Assembly: GCA_018398765.1 (NCBI GenBank)
Contig: JAHBMJ010004531.1
Coordinates: forward strand, 5,001-69,000
Direction of reading: 5' to 3'
Length of the DNA: 64,000 bases
Source: Chromera velia
Taxonomy: Eukaryota > Sar > Chromeraceae
Shown: positions 11,001 through 24,300 of the stretch, piece after piece
How positions within the stretch are numbered: position 1 is the first letter of the stretch
Layout: each line of letters opens with the position of its first letter
The notes under the pieces: model-generated
Seen by the model: the letters and a program-made list of their open reading frames with translations, nothing else
Database searches by the model: none
Told to the model about the DNA's origin: nothing
Program-made: the position numbers and the translations under genes

Positions 11001-12759
11001 TCAGTCGTTCTTCCATCCATCCATCCATCCATCCATCCATCCATTCATACGTGCATTCATCCATCCATCCATCCATCCATCCATCCATTCATACGTGCAT
11101 TCATTCATCCATCCATCCATCCATCCATCCATCCATTCATACGTGCATTCATCCATCCATCCATCCATCCATTCATACGTGCATTCATCCATCCATCCAT
11201 CCATCCATCCATCCATTCATACGTGCATTCATTCATCCATCCATCCATCCATCCATCCATTCATACGTGCATTCATACGTGCATCCATCCACCGACACAT
11301 CCGTCGTCCTTTTTTCATCCAGCGAGTCCGTGCACAGAGTTTGCGGCAAAAAAAAGAAAAACTGAATCCGTACGTTGAGAGGGAAGATCTGAAAGTCCTA
11401 CGTACGGACACATAGATTGTCAGAGGACAAAACTGTAAGGACAGTTAAAACAACGAAATGAAGCATTCGAACAAGAGGGCTAGAAATCCAAAGCAGAGAG
11501 GGAAAGGGAGAAAGAGAGAAGTGAGGGAGGGTCGAAGAACGGAACGTCTGTTCATGTCTCATTTTTTGCCTGCTGAAAGGATAAGACAGGAATTTTTTCT
11601 GCCCACTGTCAGAGGATTTCCTTACTCGGCTTCTTTTGCCGGCATGAAGTCTAGATGACTGAAACAAGCTACTTGGAAGGAGTGCATTTGACTCGGATTT
11701 GAGTTAGTCCATCAGGAATGAAATGAATGATAAGACCACATTCGTTTTTCTTCTCTTGATTGGACGCTTCGATCTCTGCATTTCTGTTCTAATTCGCTTC
11801 TTTTTTTTTGTCCTTCCTTTGCATGCCTGCAGCCTGAAGAGCAAGCTCTGGAGGTCTGTTGAAACAAAGCAGAATCGAAAGACACCTTTTTCCTTCCTTT
11901 CTCCTTCGATGCCAATTTAAAAGGGAAAATCTTCTTTTCGTAGCGGTGCCTCTTGTTTTTCTCCGTTCTTTTTTTGTCCTTGTGCACGAACCCCCGTATG
12001 TGAAAGTGCTTCGTCCTCTTCACCCAAGGCATGTGTGTGCGATCATCTGGTCGTGTTTGATGGAAATCATCTGGTGATGTCTGTGTCTCTCTTGCAGGAA
12101 CCTCTCGGCAATGCGGTGAGTGAGTTGCTGAGTGAGTAAGGGAGTAACAGAGTGAGCTGCCGACTTTCTGAATCCACAAGAGAGAGCGGGATGTTAGAAA
12201 GCATTTTGAGACGGATGGAAGGGAAAGGAGTGAGGTCATATGCAAAGTGGCTGTCTGCGATTCAGGTCTCTCTCTCTCTCTCTCTGAGTGTGTGTACTTT
12301 TGCGGGTGGGAGAGGGTGTCAGGTGGTGTGTGAGGTTCTGACGTTGTGCGTTTGACGAGTAATGCAGAGAGGTAGCGACAGAGTGGTCCTGTCGCAACAC
12401 CTCCAGTGGGAACGTGTGCCCCTCTGTGAATTCATTGCTTTGCGATCATTGCTTATGTTTCCCCCCTTTCTATCTATTTGTACCTCCTTCCCTCCTTCCC
12501 TCTGATTCCTCTACCCCCTCTGTGAGCAGCCTGCCAAGGCCATGGCTTCGGTCAGTGCATCTCCCCGAAGACGCTCTTGGCACTGCACGCTTGTAGACGA
12601 GAGACCCTTGAAAACTTGAGATTTATTTGTTGTTTTGTTCTTGCTGCATTGGCCACGCACAGCTCTCTTGAGGTTTTTTTCTGCGTCTCCTCTTCTGCAT
12701 TCCCTCCCTCCCTCCCTGGGTTCTTCTTCGGTTCATGCGACCTGGCCTCAAAGACGCTC

Positions 12760-12800
<41 letters not shown>

Positions 12801-12801
12801 T

Positions 12802-12843
<42 letters not shown>

Positions 12844-15800
12844 TCTTGCCGCTGCCTCCCCCAACCTCTCTTTTAATGACAGCGTTAGACCCAGGCAGCA
12901 TTCAGCCCATGAGGCGCAAAAAGCGAATGCAATTTCCCTTTTGTGCTATTATTGGAATGGCCTGTTGCAATCCATTCAACGCGATGTGATGTGACGGTCT
13001 CCCATCCTCCATTGCATTGCATTGGATTGCATTGCAGGTCCATGGAATGATCAAGATGGGAAAGGTCAGCGATCGAGCTGGTCGGACAATTCATGTAACA
13101 GCAGATTTGAGGGTGGCATGACCTGAATTGAGGGGAAGAGAGGACAGACAATCCTATAGGCCATCTAAGCAAACTTACAAGGTGTTTTTCGTAAAACAGA
13201 ATTTCCATTCTCATCTCTGCTTCTACTGTGAGCACACAAACAGCATGGAATGCCCTTTCCTTTCCGTCAAATGAGGGCCACAGTCTAGGCAGAGCCAAGA
13301 CAGGGTGACCGTGAGATGGAATGAAGTGTTTCAGAAGAAAAACAGGAATGGAAACGAGAAGACGAGACAGGGAGTGGGCGGACGAAGCCGTACGACCTGT
13401 TCACGAAATGAAAAGATGGAGAGCAAAAATGGCAGCTGCGAAAGAGAATCAGAAGTTTGTAAGTAGGCAGGCAAAACTAGTGGGTACTGACCAAGTGCAT
13501 GAGTGAAAACGTGAGTGGATGATTTGGTGACTGAATGCAGAAAGCTCCCCCCAAACTCCAAAAAGCGGTCAGTCTGCCAGCCAATCATGGACTGAATTCA
13601 ACGAAAAACTCCGAGCTGTTGTGCTCTCACACACATAAAACAAAATGACGCGCTGTCCCTCCCTGTTTCCGTCCTCACTGCTTTCTTCCATTTTTGTCTC
13701 ACATCTGTTGCGTGCTACTCCCGTCATGTTTTTCTGCTGCTGTTCTCTTTCCTCTTGATCACAAGCGAATAAAAGAAAGGTTCTCATTATCCCACCCCAT
13801 CAGCACGGCCCCACTGTGTTTGTAGTGAATGCTCTCCTTGGCCTCCGTCTATTCGATCTTCGATTGCGCCCTGCAATGAACAAAAATTTTTCAAATGAAA
13901 TGTGACCCACTCTGCATGCATGAATTGTGCAGTTGAGAGGCGCTCTTTCAGCGGTAGGCGTTCGAACTCTGCTTCTTTCCCCTCCAAATCGATGGAGGGA
14001 TTTTTTTTTTTTGTTTTACAGAAAGTGCCTTTGTTCTTCGTCGCTCTTTTGAGTGGTGCGTCCGTTGGTGCCCCCGTCTGTTTCTTTGCCAGGTTGCTTT
14101 GATGGTTCATCTTTCATAGACAGCCAGAGTCACCAAATTGTCTCAATCTGTGTCTCAATCTGTGTCTCTTTGTTTCTCTCTTTCTTTTTGCCTCTCATTT
14201 TCTGTTTGTATTCGTGTCTTCACACTCATTTGTTCGTCGCTTTCTCTGTCCCCTTGCCCAGAATTCCTGTACGCATCTCGTCTTTGTCTTCCTGATCTCC
14301 GTATTTCCTTCCACTCCTTTCTCCGTTTCCTTGTTTCCCTCTTTCCTTCCCCCTCTCCATCTAACAGTTGGCCTCGAAGGTTGATGCCTCAGCACCGGTC
14401 AGTCTATCTCTTTGTGAAGACACATTCACCTCCTCAGACAGATCTGGTGCTGTTCTGAACGCGAAACAAAGAAACAGTGTAAATTACAATTCTACCAGCC
14501 TGTGGAGGGCAAGCTTTGTCTGTGCATCCATATGCAGATCTGTATTTCTTCTTTCAACTAAAGTAGCCGCCGCTGTCTTCCTGCCTCTTTATCGTCCATA
14601 TGTGCACTTTTCGCGGATATGTGAACTCTTCCACACATTTGTGTACGCAAAACTGGGCTTGATTTGCTTTTCACTAGCAGTCTGTCAGTCTGGGTTCGCT
14701 CTTTTCTCACTGCGCCTTTCTTCTTCTGGCCCTCTCCCTGCCTGCCTCCCTCTCAATGCAGCCTCCAGTCCCTGAGGTGAGTGGACCGGTGGACGGTGTG
14801 GAGTTTCACGGGGATGAAAAGGGCAAGAAAATAAAAAAGTCTTCCGTAGCATTATCAAGGTTTCTCTATTTTCTGCTGCTTTCGGGCGTAATTGCCGTAC
14901 TGAATGGCTCAATGGTGCTTCACTCTCTTCTTTTCTTTTCCTTCGTTTTCTGTTTCATTTTCTCCTCTCCTTTTCTTCTTTGTTCCCATTGGTGTCCCTC
15001 TTTGCCTCTTCTGATCGTCATATTTGTTCCAACCATCCCCTCCTTCCCTCTGGCAACTCGCTGTCGCCTGCAGGTAATCGCAGCTGATGAGTTGAAGGTG
15101 CGTCATTTCTTCTGTATAACTGCTGTGTCTCTCTCCCGCCAGCCTCCCGCTCTATCTTTTTGTTTGGTCATTTGTCAAATGTGTTGCTTCGACGACCTTT
15201 GAGCCGTCGTCTTCTCTTGTCTGCTAGACTTCCTCTTCATTCTGATTTGGAACATTCTTGCTTTCCGTTCTGTTGGTTTCAGCTGAAAGACTTCTGCATA
15301 CAAAAGGGACATGCTTGTTTGTTTGGAAACAGTCTTGATTTGCCCACTTTTCATTTTTGAAGCGGGCATCGGGAAAGGAAATTTTGCAGTTGCATCGAAT
15401 ATGTGAATAGAACCGATACCGAATCAAACCTTTTCTCAGTTCATGAAAGTCCTTTGATTGTCTTTCTTTTTGTTCTGACTGCAGAAGGGCAAACTTCAAG
15501 TCAGTCCTCAAACAAAGCAACTTGTCTGATGTTCCGTCTTTTGCTTTATCAACCTATCAAGAGCCTACATTGCTCTATGCGTCTTTTTCTTTCATCGTGA
15601 GCCTGAACAGAGAGAGGTGCTCAAACAGAAAGAGAGAGAGAGTGACCACCTCTTCTCATCTTGCGTTGCGTTGTGCCGTGGCCCTCAGGTCCTCCCTCAC
15701 TGTGCTCATTTACCAATCAGAATGTGGTCAGCAGGTGAAAAGTCAACGTTCTTTAGATGCCAAAAGACTTTCTTGTGTCCAAAAGCACGCATGGGTGGAC

Positions 15801-17252
15801 GGATGGAATGGTATCTCGATACATGTATGTATGTGTGAACAAATTTGTGGCTGCATGTATGTGTGGGTGCAGTTGGTGAAGTTGATCTTCGGCCTGAAAG
15901 ATGTGATGACTCCTGAGCCCAACTCCGTCCCGGACTTCCTCAAGAATCCCAATAACGGGGGAGCAGGATTCAAAAATGTCTGTCTGCAGTGGTCTTTGCC
16001 TGTTTGCTTGTGTTTTGCTGCTTGGAGTAATTGATTGATTTCCCTTTGAGTGGGGGGAACCGATTGATGGGTTCAACCAATGATGGTGCTGCTCAGTGCA
16101 TGTGCGTCAACAACGATCGAATTAATGGCTCAGCAGTCGTCCTTTGCTTGCCTTCCATGGGGTGTTTGCTTCTCTTGATCCTTTTTTGCCATCCGTTGCG
16201 TCTCTGCCATCCACACATATGCATGCGCGTTTACGTGTGTGTATCCTTCCTGCCATGCACATGCAGCTGGACTCAAAAGTTTTTGGAGACGAATTTCTTG
16301 ATGCGGTCAGTGTTCCTCGATTCCTTCCTTAGATGTGCCTGTCTTCTTGCCATATTTTTCACTACATGTTGGATCGTTTGTGGACTATTTATTTTTGCAC
16401 TGCTTTATGTAGATTCGATCCGTCTCCGCACATCGGCATCTCGACTTTCTGCAGGCCCTTTTGTTGCCTCATCTGCGTCCTTGCGTGCATCAATCGACTT
16501 TCTGCTCTTTTTTTGCCTCATCTGTGTACAGATTGATCTGCCCTTTTCCCCTTAATCTGGCTTTTTGTTTTGGCATTTCTCTTTTCATTCTTCTTTCTTC
16601 CTTCTCTGCAGGTTGCTGAAGCCTCAGGACCTTCGCCTGTTGGTCATGGAGGGGATTGCTTGCGAGGGAATTCAAAACAGTTGGAGGGAACTTGTTGCTC
16701 CATTTTGAAGTGTTTGATGAACAACAACGGACAAAGCGATCGAGGGAGATTGAGAAATGAACACACAAGTGACCACAGAACATCCAGAGAGAGCAAGAGA
16801 GAGAAAAAGAGAGAAAGATAAGCAGACAGCGGGACAAGGGGATCGATGGTATCGCTCTCGTCTTACAGAATCTTCTCTCATACACATCTCTCCTCTCCAC
16901 CAACAAATATAGGAAGGAAATCGATTCTTGATGTTGCAAGGAAAAGCTCGAGGAAAGATTATCTCATGCAGTTCGAAATAATGAAACAACGCAAACTGAA
17001 AATTCTCTACCCAACCCGATTCATGCATCTACTGATTCTCACAAGGGGTCTGTCTGTCTGTTTTTTGGGGTCTTTGTCTCTCTCTTTCTTATTCTGCTTG
17101 CAGCACTCCGGTGCAGCCCTACTGGTGGGCGCCGTTGTTGAGGTCTGTCTCTCTGTTGTTTGTATCAAAATATCTGCTCTGTGAATGAATGAAACAAAGA
17201 ATGAATGAATGAGTGAAGGAGTGGCTGAGTGAATGACGGAATCTGTGTGTGT

Positions 17253-17289
<37 letters not shown>

Positions 17290-18513
17290 AGTCAGAATTC
17301 TCTCTATCTCCCTCTGTCCCCCTGTTTGTACGTGTATGTTCGCATTGGTTTTAGTGATCCGGAGTTGTGTCCGCCCGCGAGACTCACTATGCAGCCTTTT
17401 GCAATACTTTCCTCCCTTTTTTGACTACCTGACTATACGCATCCCTGAGAATCCCAGGAAGCCCAGGAAAAAGTGTCCAGACAGCCGACAGAGGCAACAA
17501 AGACACAAACAAGTACAGAGAGACGGCATACGACCCATTGTCTCTGTATCCTGAATGAACGAACGTCCTGCAGGGGCTGCAAGATCAGTCGAACGATGAT
17601 CTTGTGAAGGGTTCCGCTCCCATCAGGTCTTTCCTCGAGAGCCCTAAGGGACCCGTCAAATCGGTAGGTCCACTTGGCAAAAAAAGACGAAACAACCAGG
17701 ACTGTGCTATTTGTTAGGAAAGATTTGCGGATGAAAGAAAAGAGAAATGACGCGGAGACCTACCAAAGAGTAGCGTGAGAACCAGTACAGAAACTAGCAC
17801 AGAACAGAAAGCACGGAAGAGGAAGGCAGAAAAGTTTGAAGATTCCGAAAATCTCTGCCACGGTTTTATTCTTCGGACAAAAATTTACGCAGAGAATTTA
17901 CAGTCTTTCGTCTCTTCTGTTTTCGTACAAAAAAAATCACAAAGGACGTGTGGTGTGCGTTTATCAAGTTCCGATTTACGAGAATGGTTTTCAAAAGTTT
18001 GAATACAAAAGACGCTTTACCCGAGCAATTGATCTCTATCTCTCTCTGTGCAGCTCGACCGCATCAAGGATCTTCTTTCAAAGGAGCCAGCAACAGGATC
18101 GTGGGATGTCGGTCGAGCACAGGACAGTCAGAGAGGGGGAAGGGGGTGTTGGATTCTTTCTTTCTTTCTGTCTGTCTGTCTGTCTGTCTTTCTTTCTTTC
18201 TTTCTTTCTTTCGTTCGTTCGTTCGTTCGTTTCTTTCTTTCTTTCGTTCGTTCGTTCGTTCGTTNNNNNNNNNNNNNNNNNNNNNNNNNNNNNNNNNNNN
18301 NNNNNNNNNNNNNNNNNNNNNNNNNNNNNNNNNNNNNNNNNNNNNNNNNNNNNNNNNNNNNNNNNNNNNNNNNNNNNNNNNNNNNNNNNNNNNNNNNNNN
18401 NNNNNNNNNNNNNNNNNNNNNNNNNNNNNNNNNNNNNNNNNNNNNNNNNNNNNNNNNNNNNNNNNNNNNNNNNNNNNNNNNNNNNNNNNNNNNNNNNNNN
18501 NNNNNNNNNNNNN

Positions 18514-18582
<69 letters not shown>

Positions 18583-21249
18583 TTGGGGTCGCCGATCGAA
18601 AAACTTTTGTTTTTAGTCATGTGTTGCTGCTTCTGGTAGCAAACGAAGTACAATTGCAAAATGTAGAGGACATGAATACGCTTATGCCTTGCTTTGTTCT
18701 CTGTCAGGCAATGTGACTCATTCAAATTGTTTTCTTTCTTCTCTGCTTAATGGGTTGCTCTCTGTATCCCTGTTCTTTCCACTTTTAATTCTGATTGGAG
18801 GCTGGAGGGGGAGGGTGTGGAAAATCGAGAAAAGAGGAGAGGATTGAGACGGCAATGATGATTTGAATTTTCCCCTTTTCTAGCTCCCTTCAACGGCCGC
18901 CCCCTCCCTCCTTATGCTTGTCATTATTTATCAGACTGATTGAATTCATCTTTATCTGCTTTGTCTTATCTTTCCGCTTTTCTGGCCGGCCGAAACTTTC
19001 TTTGTCTGACCGTCTTTCTTTTTTTTTGGCGACAATTTTAAAGGATGTCTGTCCATTGCTCTGCTCAGGCGAGTTGATTAAAAGACCCTTTTTCCCCTTT
19101 TGCAGGCCGTGAAGGAAAATGTGTTTGATGAAGCGCTAAAGCTCTTCCGCTTTGTCTACGTGAGTCTCTGTCCTTTTCCTTCTTGCACAAATCGGTTTTC
19201 CTTCAGTCGGTTTGTCGGTGTGTGTACGTGCGTGTCGTTCCACCAAGTACTTTACTGTCTGTGATTTTCCCTCCCCGAGGCGGATCAAGCTCATTCCGAT
19301 GTATCCGTGCACAATGTGAGTGTGTGTGTGTGTGTGTGTGTGTGAAACGAGTCGTCCGTCTTCATACGATTCAAACGAGAAACAAACAATTGTGTCGTCG
19401 CCTTTTTTGCTCTTCCTGTCCGTTTGCTTGGAAACACCTTCTTCTCTCTGCATTTGTTGTCTACATTCATTCCTGCTCACTTCCTCTCCCTTTCCCTCTC
19501 TCTTCCTTCTGGTGTTCTTGCAGATGGAGGTCTGTTTCTTAATTTATGGGTCCGACGACCTCTGCTTGTTTGTTTGTTTTTTTCATCGATGACATTTTTT
19601 TTCTCAGAAAAGAATTTTTCCACATGATTCTGTTCCCTGTTGCATTTGGGTGGTCGAATGCAGTGGGTGAACTCACTTTCCTTTCAATTATCCTTTGGTC
19701 TTTTGATTCTATCAGCAATCAGTCAACCGATCCGTCCGTCCATGAAGAGAATTCTCGACCCTCTCGCTAGACTACGAGTTCAGCTTTCACTTGCATCCAA
19801 GAGGAGGAACAAAAATGATTTCATCCCCGCACATCGGACTCTCCCTTCATTTTTTTTACTCTTCCACTGTATCCATCCATCCACATGATTGCAGTCAAAT
19901 CCCATGATTGCTGCCGACACGGAACTCGTCAGCGGGGTCAGCCGTCGCGTTTGTCTGCCTAGCTGTTTGTTTTGTTTGTCTGCTCCCTCGAATGGGAGTC
20001 TTTGTGGATTTTTCCTCCAGGGGAATTTTCTCTCGTTTTCCTTTTTTGTTTTTTCAATCGATCGGGTTCTGCATCCGGATGACCGCCTCTGTTCTTTTCT
20101 TTTCTTTTCTTTAGAGAGAGAGAGAGAGCAGGTGGAAGTTGCAATCAGACAACATTTCTCCGCAGACTCCCTCTGTGTCTCTTTCCAACTTTTTATTCAT
20201 CTCCCATGTCTCCCTCTTTCTCTCCTCTGGGACTCTCTCTTTTTCTCTGCAGTTTGAAAGCTTCTCGGACTCGGTCAGTCTTCATTGGAGCATGAGGAGG
20301 GCGAAGAGGACAGGGTCGATGGGAAAGATGTGAATGTACCAACGTTGTGCTTCGGAAAAGTGTGGTGTTGGTTTTGATTTTCTCAAAACGTCCAGCCTTC
20401 ATTTTCTGCCACTGAACTCGTTTTTCTCTTCCATTCCCCTTTTTCCTCTTCACTTGTTTTTGCTGCCTGCGTTGGTTTATTGCTCCCTGAGTCGCAGGGC
20501 ATCGTCAGGAGAGTCCGGAAATCAATGCCCGCCCGATCCCCTTTCATGCGTTCTTTTCAATCTTTCGAATTCGTCATCCGCCTATCTCCCCAGACAGAGA
20601 TGAATATATAACTCTTCTATGCTGATTCACGCATGTTCCTGCAGGTTGCCCACTTGGGACACGAAGGGTCGGACCCTGCAGAGCAGATGACGGCCGTGAA
20701 AGATCAGTTCAACAGTCTCGCACAGGTAAGCAGACAGGCAGACAGGCAGAAAGGTGGACAAGGTCGAGAAGTATTCGATGGGATTGATGTACCTTCCCGC
20801 GAGGTAGACGCACCTTCTGTTCTTCTTTCAGTGCTCTTTCAATTGGTTTTTCTTTTCTTTTCACTGGTTCTCTTTCCCATTCATCTCGGGGCCTTTGCCG
20901 AAAAGAGTTTTCCTTCCTTCCTTCTTTCCCTCCTTCCTTTTTTTTTTCCTTCCTTCCTTCCTTCTTTCTTTCTTTCTTTCTTTCTTTCTTTCCCTTTTTT
21001 GTTTTCTCTCATTGATTGATCCACCGTTGACCAGGTCCAAAAGAGGGCTTGTGAAAGTTCCCTGGAGATAGAGCTACTTGTTTTGGTTTTGACACATTGG
21101 TTTCTCGGCATTCCGTTGCCTCTTAGTCGATGCAATCTGTCACGATTTTGTTTGCCCATTCTCGGAAATAACTTTGCGCACAACTTTTGTCTTCACTTTC
21201 TTTCCCTCCCTTTCAACTTGTTTCCTCCTTCCTTGCAGAAATCGGGGGT

Positions 21250-21314
<65 letters not shown>

Positions 21315-24300
21315 CTGTTCCCATTACTTGTCTTCTATTTTCTGTCTGAATTACTGCGTCCTTCATGATCCCTGGTTCGTCTGTTCAAGGCTCTTTCAAG
21401 AGAGTACGTGTTCTTTCAAAGACGTGACAAAGGATTTGTGAATCGGATCACTCACCTATAAGCCTGTCCTATCTGTACTTAGAGAAACAGGGCCTGTCTT
21501 TGTTTTTGTCTCTTTTCGTTTCGGACCAAGATGCGATGATCTGTGGGCACCCTTGCCGCGGATGGATTCAGTAATGTGCATGTTGTGATCTCTTCTCGAA
21601 TCACCGTTCTTTGATGAGTTTCTTCCTGTGCTGATGCCCTACTATTCTCACGTCTGCAGGCAACTCCGGTCAGTTCGTGGATTGGTTGGGCGGTCTGCTG
21701 ATTTGTTCTCAGCATCGTTTGCGTCTGTCTGTGCGTGCTTTTCATGTTGTTCCCTTCCGTCTCTTTTTTTCTTGACATCGTCCTCGGCTCTTTAGGTTCT
21801 CTTCCGTGCAAGATTTACGTTTTAATTTTTGAGGGCATCTCTCTTTTTGGCCTTTGCAAAAGACCCTCTGAGCCCTTTTCCTATCAGTGTCGCTACAAGA
21901 ATGCTTCACACTTCTTTTTCCTCTTCTTGTTCTATGAGAGTGTTGTGACAGCATTAAGAGAGCATCGTCGACCCCTCAAGCTTCCATTGTCCATTACTTT
22001 TTCTCCCCTGTCTAACTTGCTCCCTTCTCTCCTTCTGTTTTCCCTCTGCACACATACGCAATTGGTGCAATCGGTTCATCTTCACTTGGCTCATCTCTAC
22101 TCAGGTGGTCAGTCAACTCTCTCAATTCATTCGGGCCCTTTTTTTCCTTCTGACTGCCTGTCACAAGTCGCATTCAGGCAGCCTCCAGTCGCTCTGCCTT
22201 TTTTGTTTTCCGCTGTTTTGTCATTTCAGTTCCATTTTTACCCTTTAATTTTCCTCTCAGGTAGGTGTTGGAGGCCTGCAGGCCAGCCACGTGCATGCTT
22301 GCATGGTCCCCTTCTTTCAATCCAGCGGAAAGACTTTTGAAAGTTGAATTGTAGTCAATGTCGTGCCCATGCCAGCAGCATGCTTTCGGTTCGACACTCC
22401 AATTTTTTCCACTGTATCATTATTTTCCTCCATGCGACTCTCGGTTGTTGCAGACCGGTGGAGCGGCCAAGAGTGCAGAGGGAGCAGATGCCAAGGGAAA
22501 GGACGTTGAAATTTTGCCGGCTTTCACCTGTGCAAAGGAGGACGACAAAACCAAATGCATAGAGAAGTGCAAGGCCTCGCGCCCCGATACCGATTCGCCC
22601 TGGTGCACAGAAAACGACGCCGAGTTGGACCCTGCAGGGAACGAGAAGGAGTTTCCTGCAGTCGTCCTAGAGTGCTCCAAACTCGAGAAGGACGCTTGCC
22701 AGGCCAAATGCACGGAACTGAAGGCACCCGCTGATAAGTGCCAAGAGGCGCTCTCGGGGTATCCGGCTGCAACCGAGGTAAGAAGGGAGATGGGAATTCC
22801 ATCGCGGCTCTGTTTCTGTGTCTCCTTTATGCGTCTCCACGTCTTTTTTACCCCCTTTTTTGGTTCTCAGGCAAATGAGGCTTTCTTTGCGTGTCCTTTG
22901 TAAGTCTGCTGAAGGCAAAGAGTCCCTCTTTGTTCTAGAAAGATTTTGCGCTCCAACCTGACGTTCTTTTCTTTTTCTGTACACGTGATCGTTTGCCTTC
23001 CACTGTTCCCCCCCCCCCGTGGGGTTCTTGCAGGTCTGCATGTTGATTGTGCATTGCATGTGGTTGCATGCCACCCACCCTTTTGTGAGGTTCGAAATTG
23101 AGATCCCGAGTTGTCCTCTTATTTCTTCTTTTCGTTCCTTTTCTCCCACTTTTTCCTCTGCTCACTTTCTCCCAACCTTATTCTGACCCATTGCAGCAGC
23201 AACAGAGTGACAGCGCTACAGAGGCTTGCCCCGGTGGACAGAAGGGCACGAAGTTCACACTGCCAGGCTTCGAGTGCCCTGTGGATACTACAAAGGAAGC
23301 GTGCATTGACGCGTGCAAGGACAACTCAGAGTTCATAGAGGACACGTGCTTTGAAGAATGGGGGAAGGGAACGAAGTCAGCGGACAAATCAAAACTGACG
23401 GAAAAGATGGAGGTTGCAGCGGTTCCAATTGATTGCTGCGAGAAGAGCAAGACTGAGTGCGAGAGCCTCTGCAAAGGCCGAGGAATCAAACCCGCCACGT
23501 GTACTACAAAATCAGAAGCCATCGGAGAATTCGTACGTCTCTTGGACTCTTCTTTTTTTTTTTTCTTCATCTTTTGGTTCTGTCTCCCGTCTGACTTCCT
23601 TCATTTTGGGGCATCTATGATGTCCTGTTCTGTAATCGCACAGGGAGAGAGAGAGAGAGAGAGTTCTCGTGTGTCCTCTGAAGAAGAAAAGCCATTCTGG
23701 AAGGAAGATGGAAGATGGACATATATGCACTTGTCGAAGTGCAAACGGCGCCATTCGACTGTGCCTTGCTGTATGTCTGCGACTGTCTGTCATTCTGTCC
23801 ATCCATTGACTTTGTTTCGAATTTGCATCTTCGTTGCCGCCTTGATCTTTCTTCTGTAAGTGTGTAAACAGTCCGCCGACTCACAGGAAAAAAAAAAAGG
23901 CCGAATGAATCATTGCGTATGCCTTCCGTCTGCCCGTCTTTCTGACTGTCTGTGCAGCTCCAGTTGGAGGACTCTGAAAAGTACACGTGGCCTGGAGCAA
24001 CACAATTGAGCACAAAGGTAGGGGGTGTCCGCATTTATTTGCAGGGGGGGGGCGGAGGGGGGTGGGCGCCTGCGTCTGTACATGTAACCTCCCTCTGAGA
24101 ACATTAGTGACGCTCAGTTGTTTGCCTCTTATGGTTTGATGATGTACAATGGCGTTTTTTTGAAAATTTGGTATTTTGCTCTTCCGTTTCTCTTCCTCTG
24201 GTCTCTCCATTCCGTTTTTCAATGTGTTCTTTCCCAATCTCTTCCTGTTGCTGAGACAGTGTAAGCATACATGTGCGTATATGCATTATTTCTGTATGCG

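Larger units (their letters stand above)
10250..21668 (+). other. Micro-exon tract of the giant gene
   Basis: Small exons, all phase 0 and all multiples of three: 10250-10282, 10924-10947, 11833-11853, 12098-12115, 12530-12550, 13038-13064, 13541-13567, 14368-14397, 14762-14776, 15074-15097, 15485-15499, 15873-15977, 16267-16305, 16612-16638, 17104-17142, 17574-17663, 18054-18107, 19106-19159, 19895-19936, 20253-20273, 20645-20725, 21239-21247, 21660-21668. Almost all acceptors are TGCAG and most donors GTCAGT, GTCTGT, GTGAGT or GTCGGT. Encoded peptides are short and Ala/Lys/Pro-rich (for example PEEQALE, EPLGNA, PAKAMAS, PPVPE, KGKLQ) or amphipathic ([11 protein letters not shown]). Three weaker candidates (10743-10748, 14022-14063, 19524-19529) were left out. 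The smallest exons (9-18 nt) are the least certain. The overall pattern is stronger than any single call. Confidence 0.6.

Noticed and set aside
10283-11290. A CRISPR-like look of regularly spaced repeats.
   Set aside because: Units are simple tetranucleotides without unique spacers, inside a eukaryotic intron.
10244-11415. Several long plus-strand open frames (158-210 aa) rich in Cys-Leu-Ser-Val or Ile-His-Pro-Ser.
   Set aside because: They are translations of CTGT/CGGT and CATC microsatellites inside introns. Three frames are open at once and no start or flank looks coding.
14022-14063. A 42-nt candidate micro-exon with donor GTTGGT.
   Set aside because: It is in phase and a multiple of three, but its peptide is very hydrophobic, unlike its neighbours, and the donor is weak. 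Not counted.
18078-18725. Long open frames on both strands across 18265-18513.
   Set aside because: They only run through undetermined bases flanked by microsatellites.
19524-19529. A 6-nt candidate micro-exon (Met-Glu) between TGCAG and GTCTGT.
   Set aside because: Signals fit, but a match this short is expected by chance.
21034-21084. A possible exon after ACCAG near 21033.
   Set aside because: No acceptable donor follows in frame (only GTTTTG), and the acceptor lacks a pyrimidine tract.
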